Shown piece by piece: positions 9,109-16,695 of a DNA stretch of 64,000 nt. The stretch covers positions 41,324 through 105,323 of the forward strand of contig DAXG01000029.1 of NCBI GenBank assembly GCA_002506275.1, read 5' to 3'. A program made the translations under genes and the position numbers. The notes under the pieces were generated by a model that saw only the letters and a list, made by a program, of their open reading frames with translations, made no database searches and was not told the DNA's origin. This stretch comes from Euryarchaeota archaeon UBA259 (lineage in GTDB: Archaea > Thermoplasmatota > Poseidoniia > Poseidoniales > Poseidoniaceae). Position 1 is the first letter of the stretch. Each line of letters starts with the position of its first letter.

Positions 9109-9570
9109 ATGCTTGGCTCGATTGCGGGCCTCTATGCTGCCCCTAAGGGTGGCGTGCCAAAGCCATTGGTCGAAGAACTCCTCGTGCAACTCAATGGATG
9201 CGTTGGTGATTTCCAACGGGATAAGAAACATCATGGAGGACCGGATAAGGCCGTATGCCTCTTCAGTCTCGAGGTGATTCGTCATCTCCAAGAGAACGGT
9301 CATCCGATCTACCCAGGTTCAGTCGGGGAAAATATACTTGTGGAGGGTGTACAATGGGAAAAAGTCGGTGTTGGAACGGTTTTTCATTTTGCTGAAGTCA
9401 TTTTGGAAGTCACTTCCGACGCTCCACCGTGCAAGACGATTCGGGAATCGTTTACCAACGGCAAGTTCAAAGAAATCTCAGTGAAAGTTGCACCACATTT
9501 GACTCGATGGTATGCGAAAGTCCTCAGTGAAGGGAGCGTAAAAATTGGCGATACAGTTGAATTCAACTAA
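9109..9570 (+). CDS. MOSC domain protein
   Basis: A 153-residue stand-alone MOSC domain. Family features: an N-terminal SIAGLYAAPKGGVPK strand-turn, KHHGGPDKAVCLFS (the conserved HGGxDKAV), YPGSVGENI (G-x-x-GEN) and the conserved cysteine in DAPPCKTI (the presumed sulfur or Mo ligand site). MOSC proteins handle sulfur from molybdenum cofactor sulfurases or carry Mo cofactor (YiiM, mARC types). ATG 9109 is chosen over a GTG at 9100 that overlaps the EF-2 stop. The 3' end overlaps the opposing IDI/GGPPS gene by 8 bp. It could serve the molybdoprotein at 47.7 kb, but that is speculation. Confidence 0.85.
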   Translation: MLGSIAGLYAAPKGGVPKPLVEELLVQLNGCVGDFQRDKKHHGGPDKAVCLFSLEVIRHLQENGHPIYPGSVGENILVEGVQWEKVGVGTVFHFAEVILEVTSDAPPCKTIRESFTNGKFKEISVKVAPHLTRWYAKVLSEGSVKIGDTVEFN

Positions 9571-11320
9571 TACGTTTCAATTGGAAGTCCGTTAGTTCAC
9601 GAAGAGCCTTCATTGCTGGTCCTTGCGGGATTCGATCCAAACAGGCGTGGGCCTTTGCATGGTAATCGACTGCTCGTTGCTTAGCATAGTCGATAGAGCC
9701 TAGGTTCCCTAATGCCTTTAATGCCGCATCAATGGATTGCGCATCAGCCTCTTCGCCTTTGCCTAATGCAGCAAGCAGCGTTTGCTTGTCTTCTGAATCC
9801 GGTTGCGAAAGTGCATGTATCACCATTAACGTACGCTTCCCTTGGGCCACATCTGAGCCAGCCGGCTTGCCGAGCACATCAGAATCAGAAAGAACATCAA
9901 TCAAATCATCCATAAGTTGGAAGCACAGTCCAACTGCAAGTCCCCAATCCGCCATGCATTCAATGGTTTCTTGGTCAGCTCCAGCCATCCGTGCACCTAT
10001 TTCAGCACATGTGAGGAACATAACTGCAGTTTTTCCTTCAATCATCTCAATGTAATCATCTTCAGACACTGCAAGTTCATCTTCAAACTCGATATCCATT
10101 TGCTGGCCTTCACTGACTCGACGAACCATCCAAGCGATTCTGTTGACGAGTGGTGCAACGTCGTCTGCTTGCAAGCCTTCTGCTTGTACCAACCTTTCGA
10201 AAGCAATGGCCAGCATAGCATCACCAGCATTGATTGCTGTAGGAAGGTCGAACTCGATATGGACAGCATTTCGACCTCGTCGAATTTCATCATCGTCCAT
10301 GATATCATCGTGAACCAATGTGAAATTGTGTACCGTCTCGATTGCAGCTCCCACATCAAGCATACCAGAGTGAGAGTCTCCTACAGCCTTTCCAACAAGC
10401 CATGGTAAAGTAGCACGCAAGCGCTTTCCACCACCGTGAATGAGGTGAGTCATCGCTGCAGCAAGCCGTTCATGGCGAGAGGCCATCAGACTGGTCATGA
10501 TGCGTTCTTCAACAAGGGGTTTCACTTCGAGCACTGAAATGTTCAGTCCAGCACCTTCTGCCTCAGGGAGCATGTGCGTCACATCACCCATGTCGTGAAT
10601 CTCTTCATCACTTAATGCGTCAAGTGCATCTGTGTCGCCGATTGCTTTCCACCAATCGTCGTTCATAATTCGGGCGGCTATGCACCGAAACCAAGGGGCA
10701 ACAGAACCGTTTGTACGGTTTTCTTCGATGAGCATTTCTTCCAACTCATCGTGTGAGACCCACATCGTATCGGAAACTTCGTTTTGGTTAATTTTGAGTT
10801 CAACATCCTTCTGAACAACCAGTATGTGGTCAATTTCACGTTCAATCCACGTTTCGTTCATTCGGGCTGAATAGCGCATCTTTGTCATAAAGGTAAAGTC
10901 GTCAGGAGAAAACAGTTCAGGAGCGATACCGAGTTCTTGCTCCAATTTCCGTATGGCTGCTGTTTTGACACCCATTGCTCCATCTTCTGCCAGTTCTTCA
11001 TCGCTGTGAAGGGGGTGAGAGCAACACGAATTTGCCCACACACCAGGGAAAGTAACCTTGTCGTGGGCACGGCGCTGAAGCAGCAATCGTTTCTTGGAGT
11101 CAAAGAGGAGGACACTGAATGCACGATGGTATGCTCCTGCGTCACGGTGAGCCGAAATTTTGGACATTGGTCCGAGAACGATGTCTTGCTCATCGACCGC
11201 AATAATTGCTTCGGACATAAGGGTAGACTGTATTGAGTCTGCACCCAATGAGTCGAGTAAATCTTTCTCAGAATCAGACAGTTCAATGTTTGGAACGTCT
11301 GTGATGTCGTATCCGCTCAT
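9563..11320 (-). CDS. Fused type 1 isopentenyl-diphosphate isomerase / geranylgeranyl-diphosphate synthase
   Basis: A 585-residue two-enzyme fusion. Residues 1-225 are a type 1 (NUDIX-fold) IDI with WANSCCSHPL (95-104, catalytic Cys) and the glutamate-containing TWIEREIDHIL (158-167). Residues about 255-585 are a trans-prenyltransferase with GGGKRLR (296-302), first Asp-rich motif DDIMD (338-342) and second DDLID (471-475). One polypeptide could thus isomerise IPP to DMAPP and condense them to a C15-C25 prenyl diphosphate for archaeal lipids. The ATG at 11320 is preceded by a purine-rich site; upstream codons would invade the gap. The adjacent gene on the same strand is isopentenyl phosphate kinase. 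Chain length cannot be fixed by eye. Confidence 0.93.
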   Translation of the reverse strand: MSGYDITDVPNIELSDSEKDLLDSLGADSIQSTLMSEAIIAVDEQDIVLGPMSKISAHRDAGAYHRAFSVLLFDSKKRLLLQRRAHDKVTFPGVWANSCCSHPLHSDEELAEDGAMGVKTAAIRKLEQELGIAPELFSPDDFTFMTKMRYSARMNETWIEREIDHILVVQKDVELKINQNEVSDTMWVSHDELEEMLIEENRTNGSVAPWFRCIAARIMNDDWWKAIGDTDALDALSDEEIHDMGDVTHMLPEAEGAGLNISVLEVKPLVEERIMTSLMASRHERLAAAMTHLIHGGGKRLRATLPWLVGKAVGDSHSGMLDVGAAIETVHNFTLVHDDIMDDDEIRRGRNAVHIEFDLPTAINAGDAMLAIAFERLVQAEGLQADDVAPLVNRIAWMVRRVSEGQQMDIEFEDELAVSEDDYIEMIEGKTAVMFLTCAEIGARMAGADQETIECMADWGLAVGLCFQLMDDLIDVLSDSDVLGKPAGSDVAQGKRTLMVIHALSQPDSEDKQTLLAALGKGEEADAQSIDAALKALGNLGSIDYAKQRAVDYHAKAHACLDRIPQGPAMKALRELTDFQLKRIS

Positions 11321-11420
11321 GTGAACCCCAACTCCAACGGATTCGCGGTCGCTACATGAAGAGTTCTGTATTATGGGTTGAGAAAAGGAATCCAAATTGG
11401 ATAGAAAAATACCTTTCAAT

Positions 11421-12245
11421 TCACTGTTTATTGGTGACAATGGTTCCACGAACGGGATTTCCGAGCATGGCTGCCAAAACCCGTTCCGGTATCCCACCGT
11501 TGACCATCAAAACCTCGATTCCTCGAGCAGCAACATGTGCACCCCTCGCAGCTTTCAAACCAATCCCTCCTGTGACGTCGATGTCGGATTGGTGTACGCC
11601 TTCAAACTCAATATCAGGCGACCATTTCTCGATGAGGTCGTCTTCTGTAGCAAATTCTGGCGGCACACGAAGCAATCCGTCAACACCGCCAACGGCAAAC
11701 ACTAGACGCTTGACATGAGGTAACTCAAGTGCCAATCGAACAACCAAGTCGTCGCCCGATAAGATACCAAACTGTTGTTCACCTTGTACTTCGACAACAT
11801 CACCAAAGGTAATGTGGATTTTGTGATCATCTCGAAGAGTGAATCTCTTGAGGTCGCCTTGGAAATCCATTCCTGTGTTGGTTGCCCATAGATGGGGTGG
11901 ATGAACGATGCTCGAAATACCAGCATCAGCCAATGCTGTACAGACATGTTGATTCAATTCCAGCATTTCTCGACGGACTTGTTCTACAGCATCTCTTTGC
12001 GTGGCGCAAATACTTCCTTCAGGCTGCGGCATTTCGGGGATGTGTCCTTCATTGAGTCTCCAGTTCTTTGCTCGAAGGTGGCCGTATGAGCCTGCACCGT
12101 GAACGAGAATGACTTCTTGACCTTCAGCATGGCATTCAGCAACAGTTTCGGCCAGTTGTTTCAAAACTTCGAGATTCGGAGTGCAAAGTGAAGATTTGTC
12201 GGTGATGAGTCCACCTCCCCATTTGATGACCACCCTGTCACGCAT
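11421..12245 (-). CDS. ipk: Isopentenyl phosphate kinase
   Basis: A 274-residue amino-acid-kinase-fold protein. It begins with the family N-terminus VVIKWGGGLITDKSS and has HGAGSYGH (49-56) with the catalytic histidine that distinguishes IPK from other members, then GILSGDDL and DVTGGIGLK near the nucleotide site. IPK phosphorylates isopentenyl phosphate to IPP, the last step of the archaeal mevalonate pathways. ATG 12245 has a GGGGGT site upstream and gives the canonical N-terminus; longer starts (12305, 12380) would add non-homologous residues. It lies 100 nt upstream of the IDI/GGPPS fusion on the same strand, so substrate flow is IP to IPP to DMAPP to GGPP. Confidence 0.93.
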   Translation of the reverse strand: MRDRVVIKWGGGLITDKSSLCTPNLEVLKQLAETVAECHAEGQEVILVHGAGSYGHLRAKNWRLNEGHIPEMPQPEGSICATQRDAVEQVRREMLELNQHVCTALADAGISSIVHPPHLWATNTGMDFQGDLKRFTLRDDHKIHITFGDVVEVQGEQQFGILSGDDLVVRLALELPHVKRLVFAVGGVDGLLRVPPEFATEDDLIEKWSPDIEFEGVHQSDIDVTGGIGLKAARGAHVAARGIEVLMVNGGIPERVLAAMLGNPVRGTIVTNKQ

Positions 12246-12348
12246 GATACCCCCATGAGCAAATCGCTGATGAGCATACCCCTCGATTTTCTCCGGAATC
12301 AACATTTTTCCACCAAGGATTGATGACCCACCGCACCGACCAAGCAAC

Positions 12349-12684
12349 ATGTCCGACGGCCCATCTCTGAGCGACTTCATGCGCCATCTCCAAGCAATCT
12401 TGGAAGAATCAGAAGAAATTCCAGACCGTGAAGACCGAGAAACGAGGCAATTCCAAATTGAATCGGCAATACAAGAAGCTCTTTTGTTTGGAAACCGTTA
12501 CAAGGAATTGGTCGACCATGGTATTGACCCGTTCCAATTCGTACGTTCAATGTCAAATGAAGAACATACTCAACCGGTATCGAAGGCAGAGTCACTTAGC
12601 CTCGGCCACGACCACTGTTCGGGGTGTGGAAAGCGTCTAGAAAACGATCTTGACTTCTGCGCATCTTGCGGTGAGAAGCGGTAA
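12349..12684 (+). CDS. Small zinc-ribbon protein of unknown function
   Basis: A 111-residue protein with a helical, charged N-terminal part (residues 1-75) and a C-terminal zinc ribbon with Cys pairs at 90/93 and 104/107 (CSGCG, CASCG). No known family recognised. It is transcribed divergently from the IPK gene. Its TAA directly abuts the stop codon of the opposing kptA gene, with no spacer. A role in nucleic-acid or protein binding is plausible for such ribbons but unproven. Confidence 0.7.
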   Translation: MSDGPSLSDFMRHLQAILEESEEIPDREDRETRQFQIESAIQEALLFGNRYKELVDHGIDPFQFVRSMSNEEHTQPVSKAESLSLGHDHCSGCGKRLENDLDFCASCGEKR

Positions 12685-13380
12685 TCACTCTTCTTCTTGC
12701 TCTTCAAGTTCCCATTGAGCGACGATTTCCAGAATCATTGGGTCGTCATCTTCGAGTTTGTAGAGGTATTCACCAGGCATTTCGTCAACAAGGAACACCG
12801 TTTTACCTGCACGGTAAATGATGTGTCCATCAGCGATTGCACGAACGGTATCGACTTCGAGAATTGTTGGTCGATGAATTCGGACGTGTCCGGCCTCCAT
12901 AGCGTTTGAAATGCTTCGAGAGAGGTGTATGTGCTTTCGGTCGCCTGCTGTGATTCCGAGTTCCATTGTTGTCTCTACTTGGCCTTCTTCACACGGCCAG
13001 TACAAAGCTTCCGGGATTTGGTCGGTTGGAAGGTCGAGTTCCAATTCAATGGAATGCCCGTAGGTTGCACGCAGCATGTCGCCTTCAACTTGGTATCTCC
13101 CCTTATCGTCAGCGTTTGCGATGGCTGCAAAGTGCCATCCACGAAGCCAATGGTAGTGGCGACGTTGTTTGGAGATGGATTCTGAGAGTTCGCGAGCGTT
13201 AACCCAGCCGTTGATGTCCATTTCAACATTGAACTTTTCTGGTGCGTGTCGAAGAACCAATGCAAGCATACGACCGAGGGAGTTCGATTCCCGGTCACTC
13301 ATGATGAATTTTCCTTCTTCGTTACAGGTCGGGCAATTGGCACCTTTGAAGTGTCCGTGGGCTCTGCATTGTCTGAGCAT
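12685..13380 (-). CDS. kptA: RNA 2'-phosphotransferase (KptA/Tpt1)
   Basis: A 231-residue KptA. An N-terminal metal-binding knuckle (C5, H8, C16, C19) is followed by the family motif LRHAPEKF (43-50), INGWVNARELSESI, an RYQVEGDMLRATYGHS segment, and HIHLSRS. Tpt1/KptA transfers an RNA internal 2'-phosphate to NAD+, releasing nicotinamide and ADP-ribose-1'',2''-cyclic phosphate. The ATG at 13380 keeps the zinc knuckle, as in other archaeal members. No ribosome-binding site is seen, but a TATA-like TCTAAGAA lies about 26-33 nt upstream, suggesting a leaderless mRNA. It is divergent from the thiolase gene. Confidence 0.9.
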   Translation of the reverse strand: MLRQCRAHGHFKGANCPTCNEEGKFIMSDRESNSLGRMLALVLRHAPEKFNVEMDINGWVNARELSESISKQRRHYHWLRGWHFAAIANADDKGRYQVEGDMLRATYGHSIELELDLPTDQIPEALYWPCEEGQVETTMELGITAGDRKHIHLSRSISNAMEAGHVRIHRPTILEVDTVRAIADGHIIYRAGKTVFLVDEMPGEYLYKLEDDDPMILEIVAQWELEEQEEE

Positions 13381-13451
13381 GTTTGTAGCGGGGAACGGCG
13401 CGTTCTTAGACTCTACGGGTGCTTCGTACGGTTTCGGGTTGAAAAAGGACC

Positions 13452-13460
13452 GACTTAATC
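13452..13460 (+). promoter_or_regulatory. Possible TATA box for a leaderless thiolase mRNA
   Basis: ACTTAATCA is centred about 31 nt before the thiolase ATG at 13487, and there is no Shine-Dalgarno-like sequence in between. In archaea this spacing puts the transcription start close to the ATG, which suggests leaderless translation. Motif and position only. Confidence 0.35.
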
Positions 13461-13486
13461 AAATGCTTGTTCTTCCTCGGCTTGTC

Positions 13487-14662
13487 ATGGTTGATGTAGC
13501 AGTCATCGGTGCGGGTCAAACCAAGTACGGTAACCATCAGCTCGGCCTCAAAGGTATGTGGGCGGAAGCCGCAGAGAACGCATTTGCCAGTGTTGACCAA
13601 GATTTTGATCCTCGGCAAGTGGATGAAGCCTTCATCGGTAGTGTTGCTTTCGGCGGTGGCCAACTTGGCAACACTGCAGCCCTCTTGACCGAACATTCTG
13701 GTATGGAAGGTGTCCCTGTGCGCCGAGTGGAGAATGCATGTGCATCATCTGGGTTTGCCCTCCGAGATGCTTGGATGGCCATCAAAAGTGGCCAAGCTGA
13801 TGTCGTAGTTGCCGGTGGAATTGAAAAAATGAACGACCTTTCACCAGAGCGCAAGCGATTCTGGCTCGGGGTTTCTGGCGATACGGAATGGGAGCGGTTG
13901 GCTGGTCTGACTTTCCCTGGAACATATGCACTTATGGCTCGAAGACATTTTCACGAGCACCGATCAACACACGATGATTTGGTTCACATCAGCGTTAAAA
14001 ATCACATGCATGGATTTGAAAACCAACAGGCACATCTTCAAAAGCAAGTCTCTTTTGAAAAAGCTGCAAGTGGATTCATGGTTGCAGACCCACTCACTCT
14101 CTACGATTGTTGCCCAACTTCCGACGGGGCATCATGTGTGATTTTGGCAGCAGACCATGTTGTTCGACAATTTACCGATGACCCTGTATGGCTACGTTCT
14201 TCTGGGGCTGGTTCTGACCGTCTTGCATTGCATGACCGACCTTCAATCACACAATTGGTCGCCACGCAAAAGGCTTCGAAATCAGCGTATTCTGCTGCAG
14301 GTATCACTGCCACTGATGTGGATTTGGCTGAAGTGCACGATTGTTTTACGGTCGCTGAAATGATAGCAACCGAAGACCTTGGCTTTGCTGAGTCGGGCCA
14401 AGGAGGTATGTTCGCACGAGATGGGCGAGGCATTCGTAACGAAGGTTCTGTCTGCATTAATCCGAGCGGCGGTCTCAAATCGAAAGGTCATCCACTCGGT
14501 GCTACTGGAACGGGACAAGCAGTTGAAGTGTTCAAGCAACTGCGAGGTTCAGTTGAATCTGAGCGACAAGTTCGTGATGCTCAAATTGGAATTACACACA
14601 ACGTTGGCGGTTCTGGTGCAACATGTGCTGTGCATGTCTTTGGGAGGGATCGAAATGAGTGA
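13487..14662 (+). CDS. Thiolase-family acetyl-CoA C-acetyltransferase (archaeal type)
   Basis: A 391-residue thiolase with the nucleophilic cysteine in VENACASSG (C85), the EVHDCFTVAEM histidine region and the C-terminal NPSGGLKSKGHPLGATG motif. Archaeal members of this group, paired with a DUF35 protein, condense two acetyl-CoA to acetoacetyl-CoA and pass it to HMG-CoA synthase, the entry to the mevalonate pathway. The downstream gene is a DUF35-like protein overlapping by 8 bp, matching that arrangement, but HMG-CoA synthase is not in the window. A role in fatty-acid or SCP2-like beta-oxidation cannot be excluded. The start has no SD; see the TATA box upstream. Confidence 0.88.
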   Translation: MVDVAVIGAGQTKYGNHQLGLKGMWAEAAENAFASVDQDFDPRQVDEAFIGSVAFGGGQLGNTAALLTEHSGMEGVPVRRVENACASSGFALRDAWMAIKSGQADVVVAGGIEKMNDLSPERKRFWLGVSGDTEWERLAGLTFPGTYALMARRHFHEHRSTHDDLVHISVKNHMHGFENQQAHLQKQVSFEKAASGFMVADPLTLYDCCPTSDGASCVILAADHVVRQFTDDPVWLRSSGAGSDRLALHDRPSITQLVATQKASKSAYSAAGITATDVDLAEVHDCFTVAEMIATEDLGFAESGQGGMFARDGRGIRNEGSVCINPSGGLKSKGHPLGATGTGQAVEVFKQLRGSVESERQVRDAQIGITHNVGGSGATCAVHVFGRDRNE

Positions 14663-15506
14663 CTCATCCCAATGGAAAGGATACTTGATTTCGTATTCGA
14701 ACGATTCTCTGCTCCTGCAATCGCCGTACATCCACAATGATTGTACAGTCTATGGCCCTGACAGTGATTCGACGACGATGGCTGTTGCTGGCATTCAGTA
14801 TCTGCAAAACCAAGGTCATCACATCACAGCAATTCATTTGACTGAATCTATTGATGCAAAAGTGATCTTCATGTCGACATCAGTTGACTCACCCCAACGG
14901 AATGAAGAATTGCCCACTGCAACGGTAGACTGGCAGGTTATTGAAGGTGAAGAAGCGACGCTGGTTCTTTCTCAGTCGGACGCTGAACACTTTGAGTTTG
15001 ATGAACCAACTGGGACTGAAATCATGGATGATGACTTGTTCAACGATATGAATGCCGCTTGGGAGCATGAATGTTCGAAGCAACATGTTTCTCAGGGAGC
15101 CTATGTCTCACAATCTCAATATCTGGAGGGGGGAACTGCAAGGCTTTCCTTGGCATCTCAAAGTTTTGAGGGCCAAATCATTTGGCCACCTCGTCAAATG
15201 GATTCTTCTGGAAACCGTCTTCCTCGTGAGGAAGGTCTTCTCTCCGATAGGGCGACCGTTGAATCTTGGACGAAATTAAGTGCTGCTGGCGCTCCTTCGG
15301 AATTCTCACTTCGTGCTCCGATTCTCGGCGGTATTCAAACGCTTCTCGTTAAGTTCGATGAAGGCCCGAGAGGCGTTTTTTTGGTCTGCGATGATGTTGA
15401 TTATTCTCCAACTATCGGCGATCAAGTTGAGTTCGGCGTTCGACGGATCTATGCACAAGAAGGCTTGATTCGGTACGGACTCAAAGCAATCCCTTCGCTT
15501 AATTGA
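14655..15506 (+). CDS. DUF35-like OB-fold protein, thiolase partner, lacking zinc cysteines
   Basis: A 283-residue protein. The C-terminal third (about 175-280) has the DUF35 pattern: IWPPRQMDSSGNRL (normally a Cys4 zinc ribbon), TVESWTKLSAAGAPSEFSLR, LVKFDEGPRGVFLVCDDV and IGDQVEFGVRRI, the OB-fold that channels acyl-CoA between thiolase and HMG-CoA synthase. The ribbon cysteines are absent. The N-terminal about 170 residues are acidic and of unknown type, perhaps a second degenerate copy. It overlaps the thiolase stop by 8 bp, so translation is coupled. The assignment rests on C-terminal similarity plus context. Confidence 0.65.
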   Translation: MSDSSQWKGYLISYSNDSLLLQSPYIHNDCTVYGPDSDSTTMAVAGIQYLQNQGHHITAIHLTESIDAKVIFMSTSVDSPQRNEELPTATVDWQVIEGEEATLVLSQSDAEHFEFDEPTGTEIMDDDLFNDMNAAWEHECSKQHVSQGAYVSQSQYLEGGTARLSLASQSFEGQIIWPPRQMDSSGNRLPREEGLLSDRATVESWTKLSAAGAPSEFSLRAPILGGIQTLLVKFDEGPRGVFLVCDDVDYSPTIGDQVEFGVRRIYAQEGLIRYGLKAIPSLN

Positions 15507-15567
15507 ACGGGTGTTTTCACCATGCTTCTCCAAAGCCTTGATAGAAAGCCATAGTTGTGGGTTATTC

Positions 15568-16584
15568 ATGGCGGGCTTTGGGAACATACGCAAAGGACGA
15601 CGCGAGGCCGTTGACAACCTCGCTTTTACCGAGGGTGGAGATTGTCCGAGATGTGGTGGAGAATCTCAACCATCAACAATGAACGGTTACTTGAGCTGTG
15701 TTGCTTGCCAACACGAATGGATAGATCCAGATTATGTTGAATCATCTGGGCCTGTTGACATTCCAACATATCATCAAGACCAGGCCAAAATTGAAGAGTT
15801 CCGCAAGGAAATTGAGAGTGGCAGTCTTGCGGGTGTACTCGGCGTCGAAAGCGGTTTGTCCGAAGAACAGGAAGCATCCCTTGCTCGACTGGAAGACAAG
15901 TGGATGTCCGGCATGAAAGGGCATTACAACACGGCCAAAGAAGAACGAAAACCACTCATGATTAGTTTTGATGACGATGATAACATCGTCTCAACTGAAG
16001 TTGCAGCACTCACGATTGTTGCGAATGGGTTTGATGGTGGAGAAGAAATACGTCTTGAATATCCCGGAAAGGGAACCGAATTCTATTGCTTCAATGTCTC
16101 CGACCCATACGGTTGGAGGCGAGGTTCTTCAGCAGCCAATACCGCTCGTTCAATTACGAATGTCATTAACAGCAATTCCAATTTAGTTTACGCAAATCTC
16201 GAAGGTACTCGAATTTCATTTGAACTTCGCAGTGAAGATTTGAAGGCAGAATCTCTGGTGTTGTTTGTTGACGACCCAGGTGGCACGGATATTGTCGCAG
16301 AGAAAAACGGCGTCATTTTAGACGCACGAAACCTACAAGATTTCGAAGACTACCGCAGTATTGTTGAACTGGTTTTGGAAGACGGCATCATTTCTCCGAG
16401 CGAAGACCAACTGCTTTGGTCGATGCGTCAACAACTCGGTATCGACGATGTTTACCATGTCCAAATGGTTCTGGAAATGTGCGGCGAGAACACGCTGAAA
16501 GAATGTACATCATGCGGTTCAATGGCTCGTCTTTATCCTGAATATGCTGCATGGTATTGTCAACCTTGTGAAGAATGGTGCTAA
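15568..16584 (+). CDS. Unknown protein bounded by two zinc ribbons
   Basis: A 338-residue protein. An N-terminal ribbon has Cys pairs CPRCGG and CVACQ (about residues 27-48); a C-terminal ribbon has CTSCG and CQPCEEWC at the very end. Between them are a beta-rich region (IRLEYPGKGTEFYCFNVSDP, ISFELRSEDLKAESLVLFVD) and a helical segment DYRSIVELVLEDGIISPSED resembling TerB or EF-hand-like helical domains. No catalytic motif recognised and no membrane segments. ATG 15568 follows 61 nt after the DUF35 gene. Family unknown to me; possibly a regulatory or scaffold protein. Confidence 0.7.
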   Translation: MAGFGNIRKGRREAVDNLAFTEGGDCPRCGGESQPSTMNGYLSCVACQHEWIDPDYVESSGPVDIPTYHQDQAKIEEFRKEIESGSLAGVLGVESGLSEEQEASLARLEDKWMSGMKGHYNTAKEERKPLMISFDDDDNIVSTEVAALTIVANGFDGGEEIRLEYPGKGTEFYCFNVSDPYGWRRGSSAANTARSITNVINSNSNLVYANLEGTRISFELRSEDLKAESLVLFVDDPGGTDIVAEKNGVILDARNLQDFEDYRSIVELVLEDGIISPSEDQLLWSMRQQLGIDDVYHVQMVLEMCGENTLKECTSCGSMARLYPEYAAWYCQPCEEWC

Positions 16585-16695
16585 TTTCTTCAACTCATAC
16601 GTCACGAATATTGTATTTTTCACTCCACTTGTGTTTTTCCATGTGTGTGGCATCCTTCATAAGGTAGTTCACAATGGCAAGGATAGTTGAGTGCC

